A DNA stretch of 64,000 nucleotides, taken from NCBI RefSeq assembly GCF_001316285.1, contig NZ_BBDO01000001.1:1-64000 (forward strand). The letters are read 5' to 3'. The notes under the pieces are model-generated. The model worked only from the letters and a program-made list of their open reading frames with translations, ran no database searches and was not told the DNA's origin. Shown here one piece after another: positions 8,404 to 18,358 of this stretch. Position numbers and translations under genes: made by a program. The DNA comes from Vulcanisaeta sp. JCM 16161 (GTDB taxonomy: Archaea > Thermoproteota > Thermoprotei > Thermoproteales > Thermocladiaceae). Position 1 is the stretch's first letter. Each line of letters opens with the position of its first letter.

Positions 8404-10077
8404 CTAAAGCGTTATCGCACCCTCTAGCCTATACCTCTCCCTAGCCAACCTAAACAACTTCCTCCAGAGGAAGATGCTGAGTAGGATAACGTTTATTCCG
8501 AGTATGAGACTCATTGCCTCAAGACCAACCACATTACCTATTGCCGTGTAATAATCCATCAATGCGGCGTACCCATGAACCATGTACACCTGCCCATTAA
8601 GTCCCTGGATATACTCAGCAACCTCAAGCCCTCCCCACGTCGAACCAACAGTACTGGCTAGCCCAGTTATTGTCGCGGGCATGGCACCAGGTATCGCTAA
8701 CTTCCTAAGCCTTTGCCATGTGCTCAGCCTAAGGTTCTCGGCCACATCCCAAAGGCTCCTGGGTATGGTCTTCATACCAACGTACATGTTGTAAATCACG
8801 TACCAAGCAGTACTTAGGTAAGCCACGAGAAATACTAATAATTCTAGGGATGCATGAAGTCCAAGAGTAATGGCTAAGTACGTCGTGAATGGTATTGCAA
8901 TTAATGGTAGGTAAGCCGACACAGGTATTGAGGCTAAATCCTCAAGTATTGGTAATAATACCATCTCAACCCTCCTATGCGTGACCATTAGGTAATTAAT
9001 TGGGATCGCGGTTAATATTGAGACAACCGTTACCAGGAAAACCCTTAACCAATCAAGTCCAAGGTAATAGAGGTAAAGTAGGCCATAGTTATATAGGTTA
9101 TTTATTATTGGGACCCAGGTCGTTTGCCAGGAACTATAGATTGAGTATGCCAGGAGAGAGATTATCGCCGTAACAATGCCCATGCCCATGTACTTCTCGG
9201 TCCTGGTTATTATGTTTCTAGGTCTAGGCCTCACCAATAATCTATGCCTAACGGCATAACTCGATGCCCTAACGAATATGGGCATTATCGCATCCTCAAC
9301 AGCCACAACCCTCCTTAAGTATTTCATATTCCTGGCCGCCAGGGTCCTCACACGGCTCGTAATCACGGGCCTCCTAATCCTAGTCCTGGTGACCTCCATG
9401 AGCGGGTCATAACTATACTTAACAGCCCAATTAACAAACGGCCTAAGTACGCCGAAGAGCACTGCGGTCACCATTATTATCAGTATGCTGAGACCAATGA
9501 ATGCCGCCGCCCACTCACCCTTACTCGTCCATGACGCTATTAATGCCCCTATGCCGAAGACGGAGTACTGCGTTGTGCCCAATGTAATTACCTCACTAAC
9601 CACTATGTAGAATAACGCATCGGCGAAACTAACGAGGACATTACCGGCTACCCTGGGCATCGTGACCGGTATGTATAGGTACTTAAACCTGCCCCAAAAG
9701 CCTAGGTTAAGCATCTCAGCCGCATCCTCAAGTGACTGGGGCGCGGTCTTTATGGCTTCATACTCACCCACCCATATGTTCCACACAACGGCTGTAAAGA
9801 CTAGGAAGTCCACGGCTAATTCCGTGCCTATGTAACCGCCTATTGACTTAACGAAGAATACCAGGACTATTGGGAAGAACGTAATCACGGGTACGGCCTC
9901 GAGCGTTTGAGTAATTGATAGGAACACCCTCTCAAAAAGCCCATTTTTGGCTGCTGCGTAACCAAGGAACCAACCAAGCACTATACTTAGTATTATCGTT
10001 AATGCAACCCTACCAAAGGTGGCGAGGGTTGCCAAAAACGCTATAAGGACTATGGACCAAATGTCCATATCCACCAC
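8404..10077 (-). CDS. ABC importer permease with two fused permease domains (nitrate/sulfonate/taurine type)
   Basis: 557 residues, about twice the length of a SsuC/TauC permease. Each half has its own set of membrane helices and its own coupling (EAA) loop: TAPQSLEDAAEMLNLGFWGR near residue 115-135 and TIPRSLWDVAENLRLSTWQR near residue 435-455. The fusion would let one polypeptide supply both membrane halves of the transporter. The start is a GTG at 10077, immediately after the ATPase stop codon. No substrate-binding protein gene is next to it, so the substrate cannot be read from context. Confidence 0.85.
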   Translation of the reverse strand: MVDMDIWSIVLIAFLATLATFGRVALTIILSIVLGWFLGYAAAKNGLFERVFLSITQTLEAVPVITFFPIVLVFFVKSIGGYIGTELAVDFLVFTAVVWNIWVGEYEAIKTAPQSLEDAAEMLNLGFWGRFKYLYIPVTMPRVAGNVLVSFADALFYIVVSEVITLGTTQYSVFGIGALIASWTSKGEWAAAFIGLSILIIMVTAVLFGVLRPFVNWAVKYSYDPLMEVTRTRIRRPVITSRVRTLAARNMKYLRRVVAVEDAIMPIFVRASSYAVRHRLLVRPRPRNIITRTEKYMGMGIVTAIISLLAYSIYSSWQTTWVPIINNLYNYGLLYLYYLGLDWLRVFLVTVVSILTAIPINYLMVTHRRVEMVLLPILEDLASIPVSAYLPLIAIPFTTYLAITLGLHASLELLVFLVAYLSTAWYVIYNMYVGMKTIPRSLWDVAENLRLSTWQRLRKLAIPGAMPATITGLASTVGSTWGGLEVAEYIQGLNGQVYMVHGYAALMDYYTAIGNVVGLEAMSLILGINVILLSIFLWRKLFRLARERYRLEGAITL

Positions 10078-10871
10078 CTAAACCTTAAGGCTTATCGAAA
10101 GCAATGAATACAGCCTATCCAGGTAATCCTGGAACTCTATGTCCCTTGTATTTCTCGGTCTAGGCAACTTAATCTCCACCTCCGCAATAATGCTCGCAGG
10201 TCTCCCACCAAGTATTATTACCTTATCGCTCAATTCCACGACCTCCTCAAGGTTATGACTAACCATGACTATAGCCTTAACCGTGGACTCCTCATTAAAC
10301 ACCATGTTGTAAATCTCGGCCCTAAGACCCTCGGCCGTTATGGCGTCAAGGTTCGCAAACGGCTCATCCATCAGTAAAACCACTGGCTGAGCGGCCAATG
10401 CCCTCGCAATGGCAACCCTCTGCTTCATACCACCACTTAACTCCCTTGGGTAATAATCCTCAAAACCACCAAGACCAACAAGCTCGAGGTACTTCCTGGC
10501 AATCTCCCTCCTAACCTCCTTACTAAGGTCCTTCCTATGGAGCAGTGCCAATTCCACATTCTCGAGTGCCGTGAGCCAAGGGTATAGGGCGAAGTCCTGG
10601 AATATCATGGCGAGCTTAGGCGTTGGTCCTCGAACCTCCTCACCCATGAGAAGAACCTTACCACTGTCTGGTCTTCTTAGGCCAGCTATTATCCTAAGCA
10701 ACGTGGTCTTTCCAGTGCCCGTTGGCGCGACTATGGATACGAATTCGTGGGAATGAACCTTAAAACTTACGTTCTTGAGAACAGGTATGGGGCCCTTCTC
10801 AGTCTTGTAGCTATAGCTAACATCAATAACCTCGAGGATTGGTTCCTTTACCGTTGCAATTGTCCCACCAT
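10078..10871 (-). CDS. ABC importer ATPase, SsuB/TauB type (start region irregular)
   Basis: About 260 residues. It has a P-loop APTGTGKTTLLRIIAGL, Q-loop DFALYPWLTALENVELA, signature ELSGGMKQRVAIARALA, Walker B VVLLMDEPFANLDA and an H-loop SHNLEEV. The open frame has no ATG, GTG or TTG before the P-loop region, but ATG at 10871 sits seven codons upstream in another frame; one missing base near 10850 (CGGTAAAG for CGGGTAAAG) would join it. It precedes and abuts the fused permease gene and would energise it. Confidence 0.85.
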
Positions 10872-10962
10872 GACTGCGAATGAGGATTCACTTAAAAATC
10901 TTATTCTGCGGAAATACACCTAACGATTGCCTAACTACGTAGTTATACGGAATTCTCAATAC

Positions 10963-11634
10963 TTATATTTTCAGTATTAAACTCTCTATAAGACTCCTTG
11001 AAATAAGTTCTAGCATATCGCCCAGCTCAGTCCTACCAAGCAACTTAACCTCTATTAATCGTATCAGGTGTGCTAATCTAAACTTACCAAACATCAACGT
11101 TTCATTGGCCACATCAACAATACGCCTCAAGCTGTCCATGGGTACTACCAACCTGCCATTAATTATCAATGGAATCTCAAAACGATCCTCACCCTGAACC
11201 TCAACCACGACACCATCATGGGTCACTGAGTAAATACCACTATGCTTAAAGCCCGCCTCCCTCGCAATTCTCAGCATCTTCAATGCACCATTTAAATCCC
11301 TGGCCACGAAGTGCATTATCGGCGCCCTAACGAGCAACCACACATCGCCGTCATCGATACCATTGATGACATTGATAACCTCATTATACGTAACCGGTCT
11401 ATGCCACTTAACAAGGAATTTAAAGAGCCCGGAACCCTTTGAGTAACTAAGCCGTGGCGCCTTGGCCAGGGCAATACGGCCACTACAACTGCTTGTTGTG
11501 TAATAATCATTTAAGGACTTGTTAAAGGCTAGTAAGAAGTCGTAAATGTCAAAATCAACTCTATGCTGACTTCCCTCCTCAATCAATCTCTTAACGAATA
11601 CCGACTTACGCGCATCAAAGTTTGTTCTCACCAT
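10963..11634 (-). CDS. taw3: tRNA wybutosine-synthesising protein 3 homologue
   Basis: 223 residues, intact. The N-terminal part has the hallmark TTSSCSGRIAL (residues 46-56), and LFKFLVKWHRPV, LLVRAPIMHFVARD and REAGFKHSGIYSV match the TYW3/Taw3 family. Taw3 N-methylates the tricyclic base at guanosine 37 of tRNA-Phe on the way to wyosine derivatives, using SAM. Its coding start at 11634 faces the divergently transcribed wtpA gene. Confidence 0.9.
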   Translation of the reverse strand: MVRTNFDARKSVFVKRLIEEGSQHRVDFDIYDFLLAFNKSLNDYYTTSSCSGRIALAKAPRLSYSKGSGLFKFLVKWHRPVTYNEVINVINGIDDGDVWLLVRAPIMHFVARDLNGALKMLRIAREAGFKHSGIYSVTHDGVVVEVQGEDRFEIPLIINGRLVVPMDSLRRIVDVANETLMFGKFRLAHLIRLIEVKLLGRTELGDMLELISRSLIESLILKI

Positions 11635-11724
11635 TTCGCGTAATACCTCGCATTAATTAATTTAAAATACTTTACATGATTAAATGGCTTGCTATCTTAA
11701 AATAGGCGCATAGGAGTCCATAAC

Positions 11725-12835
11725 GTGATGAAAACGGGTATATTAATGTCGGTAATAGTATCGTTAGCAATAGGGTTGTTAATAGGGTATTCAATACCGT
11801 CAATTCAACATGCCCACCAGGTAACTAAATCAACTCCGCAAACCCTAAGTATTATAACCGCCTCACTATATGCGCAATTATTTAGGGAGGCAGGTAAGGA
11901 GTTGGGTATTAACGTTGTCGTGACTGGCATGGGCTCCGTACAGGCAGCCAGGCAAGTCATTCTAAACCCCAGTGGCTACTCTATCTACGCGAGTATAGAC
12001 CCGTACATACTAACGTCACTTTTATACCCAAGTAACATAACGAGTTGGTACATAGCCGTTGCCAGCGATCAAATGGTCATTGCCTACTCACCAAATATGC
12101 CCAAGCCCCTATTAAACGTAGGTTAATAATTTAACGGAGACCGAGGAGGAGGCATTAAGTGAAGGTAATTATACCAAGGCCATGGTAATAACTAGGGAGT
12201 TCCTTAACCTCATATTCTCCAACGCGACGTTCAACCTAGCCCATGAGTATGGCGCCTACGCGGTGGGCACGTCAAATCCAAATACGGACCCCGAGGGTTA
12301 TAGGGCGTTAATGGTACTTCAATTAGCAGGTATTTACTGGGGTTTGGGGAGGAATTACTACATCGACCTATTTAACTACGCAAATAGTACGGGTAACGTA
12401 TATGAGGTACTCGCCGGAAGCGAGTTATTAGGCCCCTTGGAGACGGGTAAGGTCTGGTTCGACATTGCGATTTACAAATCCTCAGCCGAAAGCGCTGGGC
12501 TACCCTACTTCCCACTGCCGCCTCAGGTTAACCTGGGTGATCCTGCATATTCGAATTACTATAGTGAGGCTTACGTAACCATAGTGGTTAACGGGCAGAG
12601 CCTAGTGATCAGAGGCGCGCCAATTCAGTTAGCCCTGACAATACCTGACCAGGCACCCAATAAGGTGCTGGCTGAGGAATTAATAATATACTTAATCACA
12701 CCGAGCGGTCAGGAATTAATGAGGAGTCTTGGAATTACGCCGTTAACGCCGGCGATATTTTATGGAAATGTTAGTGGGGCTCCGCAACTCATCAGGATAC
12801 TCGTCAACTCACCACTACTTAAGTACGGCGGTTAG
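11725..12835 (+). CDS. wtpA: Tungstate/molybdate-type ABC substrate-binding lipoprotein (frame broken once)
   Basis: About 370 residues once merged. It begins with an N-terminal membrane anchor (GILMSVIVSLAIGLLIGYSI), then SIITASLYAQLFREAG and GSVQAARQVI as in WtpA/ModA, and later the domain with EYGAYAVGTSNPNTDPEGYR and LAIPDQAPNK-like residues near the end. The break is near 12118-12125, just after PNMPKPLLN. Tungstate is an important cofactor metal in hyperthermophiles, so Wtp fits better than ModA, but the ligand is inferred. It ends one base into the permease start. Confidence 0.8.
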
Positions 12836-13649
12836 TGGTGGTGGACTTGGATAATTCAAGGCATGCATTTACACCGTTTATAGTACTTATTTCATTAATG
12901 CTGTTGCTGCCGATAGCCGTATTACTATATGAAGGTTTCAACCATTTATTAAGCGCGTTCACGAGTACGTTATTCATCTATGGCACCCTGGTAACATTAC
13001 TTGGTGCTTCGATTGCGGCGGCGTTGACGTTAATCCTCGGGCTGCCAACGGCCTACGCCATATCCCGTGGATTAATACCTAAGCCCTTGATAGTGTTATT
13101 GGTGGTCTCCTAACAAGCCCATTAACCATACCCCATACCATAATTGGTTTATCGCTCCTAATACTTGTTTCGCCAATATCGCCAATACCCATAATACGTA
13201 AGTTACCGCTTGTGGACACGATATGGGGTTTGGTCGCTGCCTATTTCGTAGTCTCAGCGCCAATCACCATTGGGGCCATTAGGCAGGTATTTGATAATCT
13301 TGACCCTGTCTATGAATATGTGGGCCTAACCCTAGGGCTTAGCCAGTGGGGTGTCTTTATGAGGGTTGTTATTCCAATGACACGTAGGGAGTTGGTGTCC
13401 TCATTCCTACTCGCGTGGGGCAGGTCAATCAGTGAGTTTGGTTCAATAGTCATCCTAACCTATTATGTAGTTAACCCACCACTGTTTAACTACGTGTACC
13501 CACTGCCAACACTTATCTGGTACTCATACGAGGTCTACGGCCTACCCCTAGCCCTTGGCTATGCATCTGCATCATTAATCATTTCCATAATAATTATAGT
13601 ACTTATTGAATTAATAAGTGGTGGAACCACCCGGTTTAGACTTTGGTGA
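12835..13649 (+). CDS. wtpB: Tungstate/molybdate-type ABC permease (frame broken once)
   Basis: About 270 residues. The N-terminal piece from GTG 12835 carries two membrane helices; the frame shifts near 13110 and resumes with TSPLTIPHTIIGLSLLI and the rest of the permease, including SAPITIGAIRQVFDNLDP and the coupling loop LGLSQWGVFMRVVIPMTRRE. It follows wtpA with overlapping codons. The matching ATPase (WtpC) is not found downstream, where a convergent gene begins immediately. Confidence 0.8.
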
Positions 13650-15637
13650 TCACTCACCTGTAAACCTTGGTTTCCTCTTCTCTAGGAAGGCCCTGACACC
13701 CTCCTGCGCATCCCTGGTCGATATGGCTACGCCAAACAACGAAGCCTCATTGCTTAACGCACTCCATATTGGGGCCTCATAGCCATAGTTAATTGCGTAC
13801 TTGGCAAGCATGAGTGTTAATGGGGGCTTTGATGCCAGTTCCTTGACCCACCTCATCACCTCGTAATCAAGCGCATGTTTAGGCACAACCCTATTAACAA
13901 TGCCATACTCAAGCGCAGCCTTAGCACTTACCTGCCTACCCGTGAGGATTAACTCCTTACTAATGCCCAGGTTCGTCAACCTGGTCAATCTCTGGGTACC
14001 TCCTGCACCTGGTATTATGCCCAGGTTAATCTCGGGCTGACCAAGCAATGCATTCTCACTCGCAATCCTGATGTCACAGGCCATTGCAATCTCTAAACCA
14101 CCACCAAGGGCATAGCCATTTATGGCGGCTATCACGGGCTTCGTATAGTACTCAATTTCAAGAGTCATTGAGTGGTAATGCCTCATCGCCTTAAACATCT
14201 GCATTGGTGTTGCATTCTGGAACTGATTAATGTCAGCACCTGCGCAGAACGCCCTACCACTACCCGTGATAACCACAACCTTGACCCTAGGGTCATCCTC
14301 AACACTCCTCAATGCATTAACTATTTCATCAGCCATCCTTGGGGTTAGCACGTTCAACTTATCGGGCTTGTTCAGTACTATCCAGGCACTTGGTGGTCAA
14401 TCCTGAGCATCACCTCCTCATACTTCCTGAACTCAACCTCGGGGTATTCCCTGAAACCCCTACCACTCTTCCTGCCCAACCTACCCTCCTTAACGTAGCT
14501 AATCAGTAATGGGTCAGGCTCATACTCCTCCCAACCACTGACACCCTTAAGTTGTGTTAAGGCATCAACGATATTGTCAATACCAGCCTCGTCCGCGAAA
14601 TCGGATAATCCCCACGGGTAATTAAGGCCAAGCTTCACGCTCTTATCAATGTCATCCACGGTAGCCACGCCCTCCCTAACGAGCCACGCCAACTCATTGA
14701 TGGCGGGCGCCATTAACCTAACCGGGTCGAGCTCAAGTCCCTGCTCAGGCAATATCCTCGGCTTCACGTACTGCCCAGGCCCTGGATACTTATAGAAGCC
14801 CTCGCCGGATTTAACGCCAAGCTTACCCTTACCCACCAACTCCTCGAGTAACGGGCAGGAATGAGCCTTAAATCCTCTCTCGGTCATTGCCTTAACAATG
14901 AAGAGGCTTGTGTCGAGGCCTATGTAGTCAAGCAATTCAAATGGCCCCATTGGTAGGCCGAGGACGTTCCTCGCCATGGCGTCCAGGTCAATTATTCTAA
15001 CGCCCTCCTGTGTTACCTCACGACAAGCCTCAAGCATAACCCTAAACAAGACCCTATTAACTATGAATCCCGGTACGTCCTTATTAACGACGACGGGCTC
15101 CTTATTTAATACCCTGGTTAACTGGACGGTTATATTAACCGTTTCATCACTCGTGTATCTACCCCTCGTTATCTCCACGAGCTTCATGAGCGGTGGTGGA
15201 TTCATGAAGTGCATGCCTATGAATCTCTCCTTACGTGACGTGGCCTCGGAGAGCTCCGTTATTGGTATGGTACTCGTATTAGACGCGAATATGGCATGGG
15301 GCGGTGCGTGTTGATCGGCCTCCCTGAATATGTTCTTCTTTAAATCGGCGTTTTCGGGCACGGCCTCGACCAGGAAGTCGATGTCCTTAACGGCCTCGGA
15401 AATCTTCGTGGTCGTGCGTATCCTAGACATTATTAAATCAACACTCTCCCTCAACTCACCCCTCCTGCTGAGTCTCTCGAGACTATCCCGAATCCTATTG
15501 AGGGCATTCCTTAGTATATCATCGGATATGTCCATGAGGTTCACCTCAAAGCCGGCCATTGCAAAGACCTCGGCTATGCCATGACCCATTGTGCCGGCAC
15601 CTAGCACGGCAACCCGTTTAATGCCCAAGCTTGACAT
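13650..15637 (-). CDS. 3-Hydroxyacyl-CoA dehydrogenase / enoyl-CoA hydratase fusion (frame broken once)
   Basis: About 660 residues. The N-terminal two thirds is an NAD-dependent 3-hydroxyacyl-CoA dehydrogenase: VAVLGAGTMGHGIAEVFAMA (Rossmann loop), FASNTSTIPITEL, GMHFMNPPPLMKLVEI. The C-terminal third is a crotonase: GSGRAFCAGADINQF and GGGLEIAMACDIRIA, with the catalytic glutamates GQPEINLGIIPG. The frame breaks near 14385, where GTGGCC reads GTGCC; restoring a G gives HQVAWIVLNKPDKL. The family converts crotonyl-CoA to acetoacetyl-CoA in the 4-hydroxybutyrate part of archaeal CO2-fixation cycles. Confidence 0.9.
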
Positions 15638-15694
15638 ATTAAGTGTGTGATTTTAACTAAGGGTTTATTTAATATTACCATGCCTCACGTGGCT

Positions 15695-16642
15695 TTACTG
15701 CTCCTTAAGCCTTAGCTTGCCTGCGAATTCCCTACTTACTCTTTCGTTCAGGTCCTTATCCCAATTCTCATAATCCCAGTAATGAATTACCTCATACTGC
15801 TCCTGCCTAGTAATCATCTTATTAAGAAGGCCCTTCTGGGTACCCTTCTCCTTAAGCTCAATCAACGCATCCCTAACGGCCTTCATGGCAACCCTAAATG
15901 TCGTTACTGGAAATATCACGATTTTATAACCCATCTCCTCAAACTCCTTAGCCGTTATGTAGGGCGTCTTACCGAACTCCGTCATGTTGGCAAGCAATGG
16001 AGCCTTAACCTCCCTGGCAAACCTTGCAAATTCCTCCTTACTCTCAAGAGCCTCGGGAAATATTACGTCCGCCCCAGCCTCAACGTACGCCTGAGCCCTC
16101 CAAATAGCCTCATCAAGGCCATAAACGCCGCGGGCATCCGTCCTAGCAATAATTAGGAAATTCTCATCCCTCCTAGCCTCAACAGCGGCCTTAATCTTCT
16201 TAACCATCTCATCCGCGGAAACCACATGCTTGCCACTAAGGTGACCGCACTTCTTTGGTAGTTCCTGATCCTCTATTTGAATTGCTGAGGCCCCTATCGA
16301 CTCGAATTCCCTCACTGTCCTAACGACGTTCAGCGTCTCACCAAAGCCCGTATCTGTATCGACAATGACGGGTATGTCCACGGCATCCGTAATATACTTG
16401 GTAAACCTGACCAATTCATCGAGGGTGAATACGCCGAGGTCAGGCAGACCCAGGGAGCTGCTGAAGGCCGCGCCAGAGACGTAAAGCGCTTCAAAGCCCA
16501 ATTGCTGAATCATTAAAGCAACGAATGCGTCAAAAGCCCCTGGCGCAATTACAATGCCCGGTTTCGACAACCTCTCCCTAAACCAGGCCCTAACCTCCCT
16601 GGGATCCCTCTTATTCCTTCTTAATAATACGGCATCCATCAT
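15695..16642 (-). CDS. prpB: Methylisocitrate lyase / PEP mutase family
   Basis: 315 residues, intact. The TIM-barrel family signature is clear: PGAFDAFVALMIQQLGFEAL, VSGAAFSSSLGLPD, VDTDTGFGE, and the catalytic loop LPKKCGHLSGK (residues about 143-153), whose KKCGH is the isocitrate/methylisocitrate lyase motif. It likely splits 2-methylisocitrate into pyruvate and succinate. With prpD (30.3 kb) and citrate/methylcitrate synthase (60.9 kb) it would complete a methylcitrate route. Confidence 0.87.
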   Translation of the reverse strand: MMDAVLLRRNKRDPREVRAWFRERLSKPGIVIAPGAFDAFVALMIQQLGFEALYVSGAAFSSSLGLPDLGVFTLDELVRFTKYITDAVDIPVIVDTDTGFGETLNVVRTVREFESIGASAIQIEDQELPKKCGHLSGKHVVSADEMVKKIKAAVEARRDENFLIIARTDARGVYGLDEAIWRAQAYVEAGADVIFPEALESKEEFARFAREVKAPLLANMTEFGKTPYITAKEFEEMGYKIVIFPVTTFRVAMKAVRDALIELKEKGTQKGLLNKMITRQEQYEVIHYWDYENWDKDLNERVSREFAGKLRLKEQ

Positions 16643-16732
16643 AACGCTTAATCAATAATCCCTTAATAAGTAATTCCATGATTAATTAAGACTCAGCTTT
16701 ATTACCGCCTAACCATTATAATTGATGTCGTA

Positions 16733-17551
16733 ATGCGTAGTATTAGGTCGATATTTAATAGTAGGGGTATACGTAGATTACCGCGGGATCGAGCTAAGGA
16801 GAGACTTGAATTAATTATAGATCTATCACATGCCGTAATGAGTAGGGGGTATGTACGTATCAACAGGGAGTACCTGATCATCAATGACTGGTCATTATTC
16901 ACCCGCTACCTTATTAATTGCGTTAATGATGATTGCGCATTAATGGCCATTAAGGTTGATGGTGGGCAGGGAGACTCATTACTGAGTTTCCTGGCGAGGG
17001 TTAATGGCAGGCTTGAGTCTGAGGGCGTGGGTAGGGTCGTAATTGTCGGCGGCTTTGCCGCAGAGCTATATAGTGGCGGTGTTTATAGGACCGGGGATAT
17101 TGATGTAATTATTGACTCTAGGAATTCGGAGAGAGCCATGGATATACTTTATGAGGAGCTAAGCCATATAAATGCGAGGAGGGAGGGCAGGGTATGGGTT
17201 AGCGATCACTTCGGCGTTTTGGCCTTGGACGTGGTTGGGGTGACCTATGTGGGCAGGGTTAAGATGTTGAGGGTGGGCGATGGGCATATTTATGTCGAGT
17301 CACCTGAGGATAATGTAGTTACGAGCTTAAACGCCTGTGTTTACTGGTCTTCAGACGCAGATTGTGAGAGGGCTGCGGCGGTTCTGGCTGCTCAATGGGG
17401 TAATGTGGATTGGAATTACTTAATTGATAGGGCTCGGCGTGAGGGCGTTCTTGATAAATTGAATGAGTTAAAAAGAGCAATAGGGGAGAGGCTCGGGATG
17501 AATCAAAAAAAGGTGAGAAAAGGAGCAATGCCTTTTACCGCGGACATTTAA
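16733..17551 (+). CDS. Nucleotidyltransferase-superfamily protein
   Basis: 272 residues. The core VVIVGGFAAELYSGGVYRTG then DIDVIID (about residues 102-126) is the GGFA...TxDIDV arrangement of nucleotidyltransferase-fold proteins of the AbiEii/MNT type, with the catalytic aspartate pair in DIDV. A helical C-terminal region (AAAVLAAQWGNVDWNYLIDR) resembles the substrate-binding part of such enzymes. No antitoxin partner is adjacent. The target is unknown; the protein could transfer nucleotides to RNA or protein. Confidence 0.65.
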   Translation: MRSIRSIFNSRGIRRLPRDRAKERLELIIDLSHAVMSRGYVRINREYLIINDWSLFTRYLINCVNDDCALMAIKVDGGQGDSLLSFLARVNGRLESEGVGRVVIVGGFAAELYSGGVYRTGDIDVIIDSRNSERAMDILYEELSHINARREGRVWVSDHFGVLALDVVGVTYVGRVKMLRVGDGHIYVESPEDNVVTSLNACVYWSSDADCERAAAVLAAQWGNVDWNYLIDRARREGVLDKLNELKRAIGERLGMNQKKVRKGAMPFTADI

Positions 17552-17561
17552 TAAGTCGGTA

Positions 17562-18320
17562 ATGGGTAAACTTGGGGATAGGGTGATACTGGTTACTGGG
17601 GCTTCCAGGGGAATTGGTAGGGCTATAGCCAGGGCAGTCGCTGAGGAGGGAGCCAGGGTAATAATAAATTACAGGTCCTCGTCCAAGGAGGCCGAGGAAT
17701 TAATGCTTGAGCTGAGGAGGAGCGGCTTTGACGCATCCATAGTTAGGGCTGACGTATCAAGGGAGGATGAGGTTAGGTCAATGTTTGAATTAATTAGGAG
17801 GGATTACGGGGTATTGCACGGAATAGTTAATAACGCCGGACATGGCTCCGCAATTATATGGAATAAGAAATTCCATGAATTGTCTTGGAATGATTTTGAG
17901 GAGGTCATTAATGTTGATTTGAAGGGCACATTCCTATGCAGTAAGTTTGGCATTGAGTTGATGCGGGATGGTGGTTCCATAGTTAATGTAGCCTCAATAA
18001 CCGCAAGGACCGGCGATACCACCGGCATACCCTACCTAGTTGCTAAATCCGGGATAATAGCCCTCACGAAGTCCATGGCCCTCTCATTGGCGCCAAGGAT
18101 TAGGGTGAATGCCGTAGTTCTTGGTAGTATCGAGACCGGCTGGATTAATTGGTTGAGCGATGATGAGGTTAAGAGATTAATTAGTTACATACCTATGGGC
18201 AGGCTCGGCAGGCCCGAGGAGGTGGCTAAGGCCGTAGTCTTCCTACTTAGTGATGACTCATCATTCATAACGGGACACGCAATAGTAATCGATGGCGGTG
18301 AGTGTACGGCCTGTGATTAG
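17562..18320 (+). CDS. Short-chain dehydrogenase/reductase
   Basis: 252 residues, intact. Cofactor loop TGASRGIGRAIARAVAEEGA at residues 14-33, NNAGHGSA, catalytic serine in VNVASITARTG, and YLVAKSG with the YxxxK pair; the C-terminus HAIVIDGGECT is typical of FabG-like enzymes. Residue R38 in NYRSS after the second strand favours NADPH. The substrate is unknown; a 3-oxoacyl reductase or sugar/alcohol dehydrogenase is possible. It starts 11 bp after the preceding gene and may be co-transcribed. Confidence 0.85.
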   Translation: MGKLGDRVILVTGASRGIGRAIARAVAEEGARVIINYRSSSKEAEELMLELRRSGFDASIVRADVSREDEVRSMFELIRRDYGVLHGIVNNAGHGSAIIWNKKFHELSWNDFEEVINVDLKGTFLCSKFGIELMRDGGSIVNVASITARTGDTTGIPYLVAKSGIIALTKSMALSLAPRIRVNAVVLGSIETGWINWLSDDEVKRLISYIPMGRLGRPEEVAKAVVFLLSDDSSFITGHAIVIDGGECTACD

Positions 18321-18358
18321 GCACTCCCTTAATAAGCATCCTTGCGGTGTAATGCCGA

